Part shown: in pieces, positions 24,634 through 31,640 of the stretch
Numbering within the stretch: the stretch's first letter is position 1
How the letters are laid out: every line of letters starts with the position of its first letter
Made by a program: the position numbers and the translations under genes
The notes under the pieces: generated by a model
What the model was told of the DNA's origin: nothing
Seen by the model: only the letters and a program-made list of their open reading frames with translations
Database searches by the model: none
Origin: DASYPQ01 sp041488095
GTDB lineage: Bacteria > Planctomycetota > UBA1135 > GCA-002686595
Assembly (NCBI GenBank): GCA_041488095.1
Contig: JBGPOP010000004.1
Location: forward strand, 87,271-151,270
Direction: 5' to 3'
Length of the DNA stretch: 64,000 nt

Positions 24634-25950
24634 ATGTCCGAGAAGAGCCCGAGAATCCCCGTCGCGGCGGCCCTGGCCGTCCTCTCCCTCGCCTGCGCCT
24701 CGTACCCCCAGCGCACGGCGCGGGCGCTCGGCGACTTCCAGAGAGGACAGCTTTCGCGGGCGATGGACGCCTACGAGGATCCGCGCACGACCCGCTCGCC
24801 TTTCCTGGCCGGAGCGGAGGCAGGGACCGTGGCGCTCACGGCGGGCAATTGGAGCGCGGCGATCGAGAGCCTCTCGCACGCAGCGAAGGAAGTCGAGGAG
24901 GCCGAGCGCAGCGCGCTCATCTCCCCCGAGAGCCTGGGTCAGACCATCCTCTCCTGGACACTCAACGAGGGCGCGAAGAGCTACCGAGGCGAGGGCTACG
25001 AGCGCGTCATGATCCACGCCGGGCTCTCGATCGCCTACCTCGCCAAGGGCGACCTGGAAGGCGCGCGGGTCGAGGTGCGCCAGGGGAACGCTCTGCTCGA
25101 GAGCGAGGAGAAGCTCTACAAGAAGAAGTACAAGGCCGGCGGCCTCGGCCACTTCCTCTCGGCCGTCACCTACGAGCTGGACGGGCAGCCCGACGACGCC
25201 TGGATCGACTACCAACGGATGCGCGCGAAGGGAGTGGGCACGGAGCTCGCCGGGCGCGCTCTCGCCAGACTCGCCAGAAAAATGCACCGGGAGGAGGAGC
25301 TCGGGCCCGACGCGGCTCGCTTCGGGGAGGCGGAAGTGGCGGACGGCTCGGCCAGCATCGTCGTGATCGCCGGCGTGGGCTTGGGTCCCTACAAGCGCGA
25401 GGGTGTGCTCGATGTTCCGACCGAGAGCGGGCTCCTGCAGTGGGCCGTGCCGTCCTACGTCGAGCGTCCGCAGCCGGTCGGCGGGCTGGAGATCTCCGTC
25501 GCCGGCGGTGACAAGGGCGTGCGGACGGTCGTCGTCGAGGACGTCGGCCGCGTCGCCAAGGAGAACCTCGATGACCGGCTGGCTTGGCTGATCGCCAAGT
25601 CGACCGTGCGCGCCTTGCTGAAGCGCGAGCTGACCCGGAAGCTGCAGAAGGAGGCCGGAGCCCTCGGCTGGGTCGCGGGCGGCGTGTTCACGCTGGTCAC
25701 CGAACACGCCGACCTGCGGGCGTGGGAAACCCTCCCCGACACCTGGCAGGCCGCGCGGGTGTTCCTGCCTCCGGGATCCCACGAGCTGCATCTGCGGGCC
25801 GAGGGAGGCGAGAGCCAGGTGCTCGGGACGTTCGAGCTGGAGAAGGGCGAGACGATGTTCGTGATCGCCCGCACCGTCGGAGCGAAGCTCTACGCGTATC
25901 CTGTCGGAGGCCGTCGGGTCGCGCCCGCCGCGGCCCAGGCTGCACCATGA
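24634..25950 (+). CDS. COG3014-like lipoprotein with TPR-like repeats
   Basis: A 438-residue exported protein. From the ATG at 24634 it begins MSEKSPRIPVAAALAVLSLAC, a signal peptide with a lipobox at LSLAC. The N-terminal half has helical repeats and the segment SYRGEGYERVMIHAGLSIAYLAKGD, whose layout (YRGxxYERVM..H..L...YLA.GDLEGA..E.R..N) resembles the COG3014 family. The C-terminal half is beta-rich. COG3014 has no established function to my knowledge, but its members often sit beside YcfL- and LpoB-like lipoproteins, as here. The next gene overlaps it as ATGA. In-frame starts at 24571 and 24610 are alternatives. Confidence 0.7.
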   Translation: MSEKSPRIPVAAALAVLSLACASYPQRTARALGDFQRGQLSRAMDAYEDPRTTRSPFLAGAEAGTVALTAGNWSAAIESLSHAAKEVEEAERSALISPESLGQTILSWTLNEGAKSYRGEGYERVMIHAGLSIAYLAKGDLEGARVEVRQGNALLESEEKLYKKKYKAGGLGHFLSAVTYELDGQPDDAWIDYQRMRAKGVGTELAGRALARLARKMHREEELGPDAARFGEAEVADGSASIVVIAGVGLGPYKREGVLDVPTESGLLQWAVPSYVERPQPVGGLEISVAGGDKGVRTVVVEDVGRVAKENLDDRLAWLIAKSTVRALLKRELTRKLQKEAGALGWVAGGVFTLVTEHADLRAWETLPDTWQAARVFLPPGSHELHLRAEGGESQVLGTFELEKGETMFVIARTVGAKLYAYPVGGRRVAPAAAQAAP

Positions 25951-26339
25951 AGATCACTCTCCCCGCCCTCGTCCTGGCCCTCGCGCTCGCCGGCTGCCGC
26001 TCGGGGCACAGCTCGGGCCGGCTGCCGCCGCCTCCGGATCCGATGCAGGAGCTGCGCGGCGATCCATCGGTCGAAGGCGATCTCGAGATGCTCCATACCC
26101 GTCCCTCGGATTCGAGCCGCGGCCGCGTGCTCCGATTCGACCTGCGCAACAAGTCTTCCTCTGCGCTGCGGTTCGCCTGGTCGGTCGAGTGGCACGACCG
26201 CGCGGGCAAGCTGCTCCCCGGCTCTGCGCGCGCGTGGACGCTGACGACGCTGGAGGCCGGCGCGACGAGCGCGATCGAGATCCCCATGCCTTTCCCGGAC
26301 GTGACCCGATGGCGCCTGCGCGCCGTGCGTCCGGGCTAG
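25947..26339 (+). CDS. YcfL-like (DUF1425-type) lipoprotein
   Basis: A 130-residue predicted lipoprotein: MKITLPALVLALALAGC gives a clean signal peptide and lipobox. The mature domain (GRVLRFDLRNKSSSALRFAW, then SVEWHDRAGKLLPG) has the beta-sandwich pattern of YcfL/DUF1425, with RxxNxS followed by a WYD-like core and a closing VTRWRLRAV strand. The function of YcfL is unknown; it neighbours lpoB in enterobacteria. It overlaps the upstream gene by four bases and precedes the LpoB-like gene by 26 bases. The family call rests on pattern and context. Confidence 0.6.
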   Translation: MKITLPALVLALALAGCRSGHSSGRLPPPPDPMQELRGDPSVEGDLEMLHTRPSDSSRGRVLRFDLRNKSSSALRFAWSVEWHDRAGKLLPGSARAWTLTTLEAGATSAIEIPMPFPDVTRWRLRAVRPG

Positions 26340-26365
26340 AACACCCTCAGCCAAGGAGATTCAAG

Positions 26366-27001
26366 ATGAAGACGTTCGCTCAGATCCTGGTCCTGTCCAC
26401 GATCGCCGGGGCGGCGAGCTGCAGCTCGACGCGCTACAAAGACCCCAAGGAAGCCGAGACGATCAACGTCGACTGGGGCTCGACCGACCTGCAGACCTTC
26501 TCCGAGCAGATGACCAAGTCGCTCAAGGAGAGTCCGCACCTCGCCTACTTCGACCGGCCGAGCAAGGGCGAGGACAAGCGGGTGATCACCTACATGGGCG
26601 GAATCCGCAACGAGACGCCCGAGCACATCAACACGACGGCGGTCACGGACGCGATCCGGACCAACCTGATCCAGAGCGGACGTTTCCGCTTCGTGGCCGA
26701 CAAGGCCGGCCAGGAAGAGATCGGCGAACAGGTGCGCTTCCAGCAGGAGTCGGGGCGGGTCAACTCCAAGATGGCGATGGAGTTCGGCAAGCAGCTCGGC
26801 GCCGAGGTCGTGATCTACGGCACGCTGAGTTCCATTGAGAAGCACAAAGGCCGTTCGATCGAGTCCGCCGGGCTCAAGACCGAGGACACCTACTACCAAT
26901 TCGTTCTGAACGCCGCGAACGTCGAGAGCGGCGAGATCATCTGGTCGGACAAGGGCGAGATCCGGAAAACCCAGAAGACGGGCTTGTTCGGCGCGCGGTA
27001 G
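26366..27001 (+). CDS. LpoB-like penicillin-binding-protein activator lipoprotein
   Basis: A 211-residue predicted lipoprotein with an AAGGAG ribosome binding site seven bases before ATG 26366. The signal peptide ends TIAGAASC. The mature region fits the LpoB/YcfM family: VDWGSTDLQTFSEQMTKSL, VITYMGGIRNETPEHINT, then DAIRTNLIQSGRFRFVAD and GAEVVIYGTLSSIEK. In Escherichia coli LpoB spans the periplasm and activates PBP1B. Assignment of that role here is inference, because Planctomycetota have thin peptidoglycan and some lack the usual PBPs. It ends the three-gene cluster and is followed by strong hairpins. Confidence 0.72.
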   Translation: MKTFAQILVLSTIAGAASCSSTRYKDPKEAETINVDWGSTDLQTFSEQMTKSLKESPHLAYFDRPSKGEDKRVITYMGGIRNETPEHINTTAVTDAIRTNLIQSGRFRFVADKAGQEEIGEQVRFQQESGRVNSKMAMEFGKQLGAEVVIYGTLSSIEKHKGRSIESAGLKTEDTYYQFVLNAANVESGEIIWSDKGEIRKTQKTGLFGAR

Positions 27002-27031
27002 CGGCTCCGGAAAAACTTGCGGGTTCGGTCC

Positions 27032-27058
27032 GCGGGCGGATCCCGCTTGGGAGCCCGC
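27032..27058. repeat. Hairpin 1 downstream of the lpoB-like gene
   Basis: GCGGGC at 27032-27037 pairs with GCCCGC at 27053-27058, and the inner TCCC (27041-27044) pairs with GGGA (27049-27052) around a GCTT loop, with a three-base bulge on the left arm. It lies 30 bases after the stop codon. Confidence 0.5.
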
Positions 27059-27088
27059 CACCACGGTGCTGAGACACCACTCCTCGAA

Positions 27089-27123
27089 AGCCAGCCCGTC
27101 CGGTCGTACCGGGCGGGCTGGCT
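27089..27123 (+). terminator. Strong hairpin, likely terminator of the COG3014-ycfL-lpoB cluster
   Basis: A 16-base-pair stem (AGCCAGCCCGTCCGGT paired with ACCGGGCGGGCTGGCT, one T-G wobble) closes a three-base CGT loop. It is followed by only three T residues at 27126-27128, so it is not a classic intrinsic terminator, but its stability and position 88 bases after the stop favour a 3'-end function. Confidence 0.5.
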
Positions 27124-27271
27124 GCTTTCGGCCCCCCCCGGAAGCGAATCAGGGTCAGAAGCGCTCCGGAGAGGTCCCCGAAAAGTTCGAGCAGCCGCGT
27201 TCGTTCCCGGCGGCGACCCGGCTCCGACGCCCGCAGCCAATCGGCTGTGCTGGGGATCCAAACTCTTCTCG

Positions 27272-27311
27272 ACGCGCAGGCCCGCGGGAGCAATCCGGCG
27301 GGTCTGCGTGT
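27272..27311. repeat. Hairpin 3 upstream of the epimerase gene
   Basis: ACGCGCAGGCCCGC (27272-27285) pairs with GCGGGTCTGCGTGT (27298-27311), 14 base pairs with wobbles, around a 12-base loop. It ends 29 bases before the epimerase start, so it could lie in that gene's leader. Confidence 0.45.
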
Positions 27312-27339
27312 TTCCGGGGGGGTGTGATCGCCGGATAGC

Positions 27340-28320
27340 ATGACGGCGATGTCCAGGTATCTCGTCAGCGGAGGCGCGGGCTTCATCGGCTCTCATCTCG
27401 TCGAGGCCTTGGTGCGCCGCGGCGACCGCGTCCGGGTGCTCGACGACCTCTCCACGGGTCTCGCCGAGAACCTCGCGATCCTCCCGGTCGGAGCTCTCGG
27501 GAGCGGAGCTCCGGTCGAGCTCGTGCGCGGCAGCATCACATCCACCGCCGCCTGTCGCACGGCGTGCGAGGGCGTCGAGGCCGTGCTCCACGAAGCCGCG
27601 CTGGTGTCCGTCCCGAAGAGCTTCGAAGATCCGCTGCTGAGCTACGAGGTCAACGTGATGGGGACGCTGCGCCTGCTCGAGGCCGCACGCAGGAGCGGCG
27701 TCGCGCGCTTCGTCCTGGCCTCGTCCTCGGCCACCTACGGCGATCCCCCGACGCTTCCCAAGGAGGAGGGCATGGCACCCCAGCCCCTCTCGCCCTACGC
27801 CTCGGGCAAGCTCGCCGGCGAGCACCTCCTGCGCGTCTGGGGGCGCGCTCACGGCCTGCGCACCGTCTCCCTGCGATACTTCAACGTCTTCGGACCGCGC
27901 CAACGCGACGACAGCCCCTACACCGGCGTCATCGCGCTCTTCGCGCGAGCTCTCCTCGAGGGCCGACCTCCGACCATCCAAGGCGACGGCGAGCAGACTC
28001 GCGACTTCACCTACGTCGAGAACGTGGTCCAGGCGAATCTGCTCGCGCTCGAGAAGGACCTCGAGCCCGGCGTCGTGATCAACATCGGCGCCGGTCAACG
28101 CATCTCGATCAACGCACTCTACCGCGCGATGGCACAGATCGCGGGCTGCGATCTCGAGCCGATTCACGCCCCGGCGCGCCTGGGGGATGTACGCGACAGC
28201 CTGGCTTCGCTCGACCGTGCTCGCAGGCTCCTCGGCTACGAGCCGCGGGTCCACTGGAGGGACGGACTCGCGACGACGATGGACTGGTATCGCGAACGAC
28301 TCGCAACGGCCCGCGCCTGA
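27340..28320 (+). CDS. NAD-dependent nucleotide-sugar epimerase/dehydratase
   Basis: An extended short-chain dehydrogenase of 326 residues resembling UDP-glucose/UDP-GlcNAc 4-epimerases. The NAD-binding motif is LVSGGAGFIGSHL near the N-terminus, and VLDDLSTG follows at the end of strand 2. The catalytic Tyr/Lys are in SPYASGKLAGE, and RYFNVFGPRQ and GDGEQTRDFTYVENVV are typical of the GalE/WbpP group. The precise sugar is not readable. ATG 27340 or ATG 27349 could both start it. It is monocistronic, between the hairpin-rich gap and pckA. Confidence 0.85.
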   Translation: MTAMSRYLVSGGAGFIGSHLVEALVRRGDRVRVLDDLSTGLAENLAILPVGALGSGAPVELVRGSITSTAACRTACEGVEAVLHEAALVSVPKSFEDPLLSYEVNVMGTLRLLEAARRSGVARFVLASSSATYGDPPTLPKEEGMAPQPLSPYASGKLAGEHLLRVWGRAHGLRTVSLRYFNVFGPRQRDDSPYTGVIALFARALLEGRPPTIQGDGEQTRDFTYVENVVQANLLALEKDLEPGVVINIGAGQRISINALYRAMAQIAGCDLEPIHAPARLGDVRDSLASLDRARRLLGYEPRVHWRDGLATTMDWYRERLATARA

Positions 28321-28416
28321 GCGTTCTCGGGGCGATCCCGACTCGACCTCGTTTGCCGGCTCGGCCCAAGCCGGCTAATCTGTCTGGCTTCCCCCGATCC
28401 AGAACAGGGCGCTCCG

Positions 28417-30093
28417 ATGCAGACCACGACGACGACGGACTTCCGCGCCGACCTCGAACGACTCCTGGGCCTCCGGGGCGTGACCTACCGCTACGGCCTC
28501 TCCAAGGAAGAGCTGTTCCAGCTCGCGATCGCGAACGACCGCGGGCGCGTCCGGAAGGGAGGGGGGTTCGACGAGCCGAAAGCCTTCGCGACCAAGCTCG
28601 GCGCGAAGGGTCCGCTCGTCTACTACACCGATCCCGACTGCACCGGCCGCCCGGTCAAGGACACGTTCGCCGTCGCCTGGCCCGAGGTCGAGGGCGAGGT
28701 GTGGTGGAAGGCCGACGTGCAGAAGTACGACCCGGCCCAGTATGCCGGCCTCTTGAAGCGCGTCGTCGAGCACCTGAACGCCAGGAAGGCCACGCTCTAC
28801 GTCAAGGACGTCTTCGCCGGCACCGACCCCTCCTACTCGGTGCCCTATCGCTTCGTCGGCGAGTACGCGACGCACGCGATGTTCGCCCACAACATGTTCC
28901 CGAAGAGCGTGGCGGGCGTGAAGAACGTCGAGGCGCGGCGTTGGACGATGCTCAACGCGCCCACCTTCCATTGCGTTCCCGAGCGCGACGGGAGCAAGTC
29001 GGACCGTGCGGTCGTCATCGACTTCAAGAACCGCATCTGCCTCGTCGTCGGCAAGGCCGATTACTGCGGCGTGGTCAAGAAGACGATCTTCACCGTGCTC
29101 AACTTCCTGCTGCCGAAGCAGGGCTTCCTGCCGATGCACTGCTCGGCCAACATCGGGGCGAAGGGCGACTCCGCGATCCTGTTCGGTCTCTCGGGCACGG
29201 GCAAGACGACCCTCTCGGCCGACCCCGACCGCCGGCTGATCGGCGACGACGAAACCGGCTGGACGCCTTCCGGCCTGTCGAACTTCGAGGACGGCTGCTA
29301 CGCCAAGCTGATCGACCTGAGCAAGGAGGCCGAGCCCATCATCGCCGCGGCTCTCTCGATGCCCGGCACGATCATCGAGAACGTGCCGCCGCCCAAGGGA
29401 AGGCGTCTCGAGGACACCGATCCGCAGGACCTCGACCTCACCGACCGCTCGGTCACGGAGAACACGCGTTTCTCCTACCCGCTTTCCTGCAACCCCAACA
29501 TCGCCGACGGGGCGCGCGGACCGCACCCGACGACGATCGTCCTGCTCACGGCCGACGCCTTCGGCGTGCTGCCGCCGGTCGCCGTGCTCGAGGGCCGTGA
29601 GGTCATGTACCACTTCGTATCGGGCTTCACGGCCAAGCTCGCCGGGACCGAGGTCGGCGTCACCGAACCCCAAGCCGCGTTCAGCGCCTGCTTCGGCGCG
29701 CCGTTCATGTCGCAGCGCCCGTCGGTCTACGCCAAGCTCCTGTGGGAGAAGATGGAGAGCCACCGGGCCCGCTGCGTGCTGCTGAACACGGGCTGGAGCG
29801 GCGGACCCTACGGAACCGGCAAGCGCATCTCGATCCGGGACACGCGAGCGCTCCTGAATGCGGCCCTGCGCGGCGATCTGCACGACGGGAAGGTGAGCCA
29901 CGCGACCCACCCGGTTTTCAAGCTGAAGATGCCGACCGCCTGTCCCGGCGTCGAGGCCCGGATCCTCGACCCGCGCAACACCTGGGCCGACAAGCTGGCC
30001 TACGACGTGCAGGCCGGCAAGCTGCGCGACATGTTCCGCAAGAACTTCGAGGAGAAGGGCTTCGCGCAGCTCGGCATCGAGCCCGCGATGTAG
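28417..30093 (+). CDS. pckA: Phosphoenolpyruvate carboxykinase (ATP)
   Basis: ATP-type PEP carboxykinase, 558 residues, converting oxaloacetate and ATP to PEP, CO2 and ADP, the entry step of gluconeogenesis. Clear motifs are MHCSANIGAKGDSAILFGLS followed by the kinase P-loop GLSGTGKTTLSADP, then RRLIGDDETGW with the metal-binding acidic pair and FEDGCYAKLIDLS. The C-terminal NTGWSGGPYGTGKRISIRDT block is also typical of the ATP enzyme. There is no GTP-type signature. Together with leucine dehydrogenase and KorAB it suggests growth on amino or organic acids. Confidence 0.95.
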   Translation: MQTTTTTDFRADLERLLGLRGVTYRYGLSKEELFQLAIANDRGRVRKGGGFDEPKAFATKLGAKGPLVYYTDPDCTGRPVKDTFAVAWPEVEGEVWWKADVQKYDPAQYAGLLKRVVEHLNARKATLYVKDVFAGTDPSYSVPYRFVGEYATHAMFAHNMFPKSVAGVKNVEARRWTMLNAPTFHCVPERDGSKSDRAVVIDFKNRICLVVGKADYCGVVKKTIFTVLNFLLPKQGFLPMHCSANIGAKGDSAILFGLSGTGKTTLSADPDRRLIGDDETGWTPSGLSNFEDGCYAKLIDLSKEAEPIIAAALSMPGTIIENVPPPKGRRLEDTDPQDLDLTDRSVTENTRFSYPLSCNPNIADGARGPHPTTIVLLTADAFGVLPPVAVLEGREVMYHFVSGFTAKLAGTEVGVTEPQAAFSACFGAPFMSQRPSVYAKLLWEKMESHRARCVLLNTGWSGGPYGTGKRISIRDTRALLNAALRGDLHDGKVSHATHPVFKLKMPTACPGVEARILDPRNTWADKLAYDVQAGKLRDMFRKNFEEKGFAQLGIEPAM

Positions 30094-30119
30094 GCGCTCC
30101 CGCGCCGGGTAGCCGGGTG

Positions 30120-30500
30120 ATGACCACTCCCATCGAGCACTACAAGCAGGGCCTGGCGCTCTTCGGTCAGAAGAAGAACGAAGAGGCAGCCGAGCAATTC
30201 CGGGAGGCGCTCGAGCTGAAGCCCGACTGGCTCGACGCTCTCCACGCGCTCGCGACCGCGCAGAGCAAGCTCGGCCGCCACGACGAGGCCCTCTCCACGA
30301 TCGCCAGGGTGATCGAGCTCGACCCCGACGACGCCTTCGCCTACACGAGCCAGTCGATCTTCCTGCAGCGCAAGGGGCTGATCCCCGAGGCCGAGGCGGC
30401 GTCCGCGAAGGCGCGCATGGCCGCCTGGAAGAAGGAGCTCAAGACCAACCCCAACGCCCCGCCGCCCGGGCCTGCGGGCGGGATGTCGGTCGTGCAGTAG
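30120..30500 (+). CDS. Small cytoplasmic TPR protein
   Basis: A 126-residue protein made of about three tetratricopeptide repeats: EHYKQGLALFGQKKNEEAAE, ALHALATAQSKLGRHDEALS and AYTSQSIFLQRKGLIPEAEA, followed by a Lys/Pro-rich tail. No signal peptide is seen. The ATG at 30120 starts 26 bases after pckA, so they may be co-transcribed. TPRs mediate protein contacts; the partner is unknown. Confidence 0.75.
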   Translation: MTTPIEHYKQGLALFGQKKNEEAAEQFREALELKPDWLDALHALATAQSKLGRHDEALSTIARVIELDPDDAFAYTSQSIFLQRKGLIPEAEAASAKARMAAWKKELKTNPNAPPPGPAGGMSVVQ

Positions 30501-30505
30501 GGCGA

Positions 30506-30823
30506 CTACATCTCCTCTTCGCTTCCGATGCCGAGGATCGCCCGGCCCTCTACCGAGATCCGCTGCGGCGTCCACATCGGGTCCCAGACGATCTGGACCT
30601 CGGTGCCCTTGACGCCGGGGATCGAGTTCACTCGTCGCTTGACCACGTCCGGGATCGTCCGCGCTTCCGGGCACGCCTGGGAAGTCAGGGTCATGGTGAC
30701 GTTGCAGACGCCGGTCTCCTGCAGCTTGACCTCGTAGACCAGGCCGAGGTCGACGATGTTGACCGGGATCTCGGGGTCGTAGACCTGCTTCAATTCCCTG
30801 TAGACGTCCTCGACGGTGGGCAT
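30506..30823 (-). CDS. DUF59/MIP18-family Fe-S assembly protein (SufT/PaaD-like)
   Basis: A 105-residue protein of the MIP18 (DUF59) family, associated with maturation of Fe-S proteins. The family pattern is complete: ELKQVYDPEIPVNIVDLGLV with the conserved DPE and DLGL, then VTMTLTSQACPEARTI with the conserved Cys, and VQIVWDPMWTPQRIS. The ATG at 30823 has GAGGAA eight bases upstream on the minus strand; an ATG at 30853 has no such spacing. It converges on the TPR gene, and the RluA-type gene lies upstream on the same strand. The Fe-S-rich complex I, KorB and DinG would be plausible clients. Confidence 0.85.
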   Translation of the reverse strand: MPTVEDVYRELKQVYDPEIPVNIVDLGLVYEVKLQETGVCNVTMTLTSQACPEARTIPDVVKRRVNSIPGVKGTEVQIVWDPMWTPQRISVEGRAILGIGSEEEM

Positions 30824-30854
30824 ATCGATCGTTCCTCGCGTGGGGACCGTCATC

Positions 30855-31526
30855 CTACTCCCGCCGCGACGCGCGCGCGAGCAGATCGAGGAGGTCTTCG
30901 GGCAGTGGCGCCTCGACATCGATCCTCCTTCCCGTGCGAGGGTGCGAGAACGCGAGGCGCCAGGCATGGAGCGCGACCCGACGGCTGCGGATGCGCACCG
31001 GCGAGTCCTTCCCGCGCGCGTACTTGCGCTCGCCGACGAGCGGAAACCCGGCGTGCGCGAAGTGGACCCTGATCTGGTTGTAGCGACCTGTGAGGAGGTC
31101 GATCTCGACGACCGTGGTCTCCGGCAGGCTCTGGAGCGTCCTGTAGCGCGTCTCCGATTCCTTTCCATGCACCGAGACGCGCGCGAAGGATCCCTGCTCC
31201 AGGATCGGAAAGCGCAAGCTCCCCTGCGCCGGCCGCACGCGACCTCGGGCGAGGGCCCAATAGGTCTTCTCGACGGAGCGCTCGCGGAAGGCCGATTCGA
31301 GACCGGCACGGGTCTCCTCGTCGAGCGCGAAGAGCACTGCGCCGGATACCTCGCGATCGAGCCGGTGCACGGGCAGGGCTCGAATTCCCTGGAGCTCGAG
31401 CGCCTGCGGAAGCGCACGGCCGATCGCCCCAGGCGTCGGGACGCTCAGCATGCCCGCGGGCTTGGAGACGACGAGCACGTGCTCGTCGCGATGGAGGATC
31501 GGGACAGGGTCGCGCGCTCGCGGCAT
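30855..31526 (-). CDS. RluA-family pseudouridine synthase
   Basis: A 223-residue pseudouridine synthase. The catalytic Asp is D57 in PVHRLDREVSGAVLFA, the RluA-family HRLDxxTSG motif with E-V in place of x-T. EKTYWALARG and LLTGRYNQIRVHFAHAGFPLVG are the expected second and third motifs. It lacks the S4 RNA-binding domain found in RluC and RluD, and at this size resembles the short RluA/TruC types. The target uridine in rRNA or tRNA cannot be decided. The gene is divergent from the amidohydrolase pair. Confidence 0.88.
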   Translation of the reverse strand: MPRARDPVPILHRDEHVLVVSKPAGMLSVPTPGAIGRALPQALELQGIRALPVHRLDREVSGAVLFALDEETRAGLESAFRERSVEKTYWALARGRVRPAQGSLRFPILEQGSFARVSVHGKESETRYRTLQSLPETTVVEIDLLTGRYNQIRVHFAHAGFPLVGERKYARGKDSPVRIRSRRVALHAWRLAFSHPRTGRRIDVEAPLPEDLLDLLARASRRE

Positions 31527-31640
31527 GCGGCCATGAAGATGGCAGAAGCCGTGCGAACGGAAAAGGAATCGTCAGGGTCGCACCGGCCGCTGGCGGCGGC
31601 GGTGCCGGTGTGGAGAATGGCGCGGCCCGCAGGGACTCCC

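Larger units (their letters stand above)
27002..27339. other. Gap of 338 bases holding three hairpins
   Basis: No gene is supported here. The gap after the lpoB-like gene contains three separate, strong stem-loops at 27032-27058, 27089-27123 and 27272-27311. It could be a terminator array, the leader of the epimerase gene, or a structured RNA. I do not recognise a known RNA family. Confidence 0.5.

Noticed and set aside
27066..27338. Short open frames across the hairpin-rich gap
   Set aside because: They run through perfect inverted repeats and encode low-complexity Arg/Pro/Gly; the region is better explained by RNA or terminator structure.
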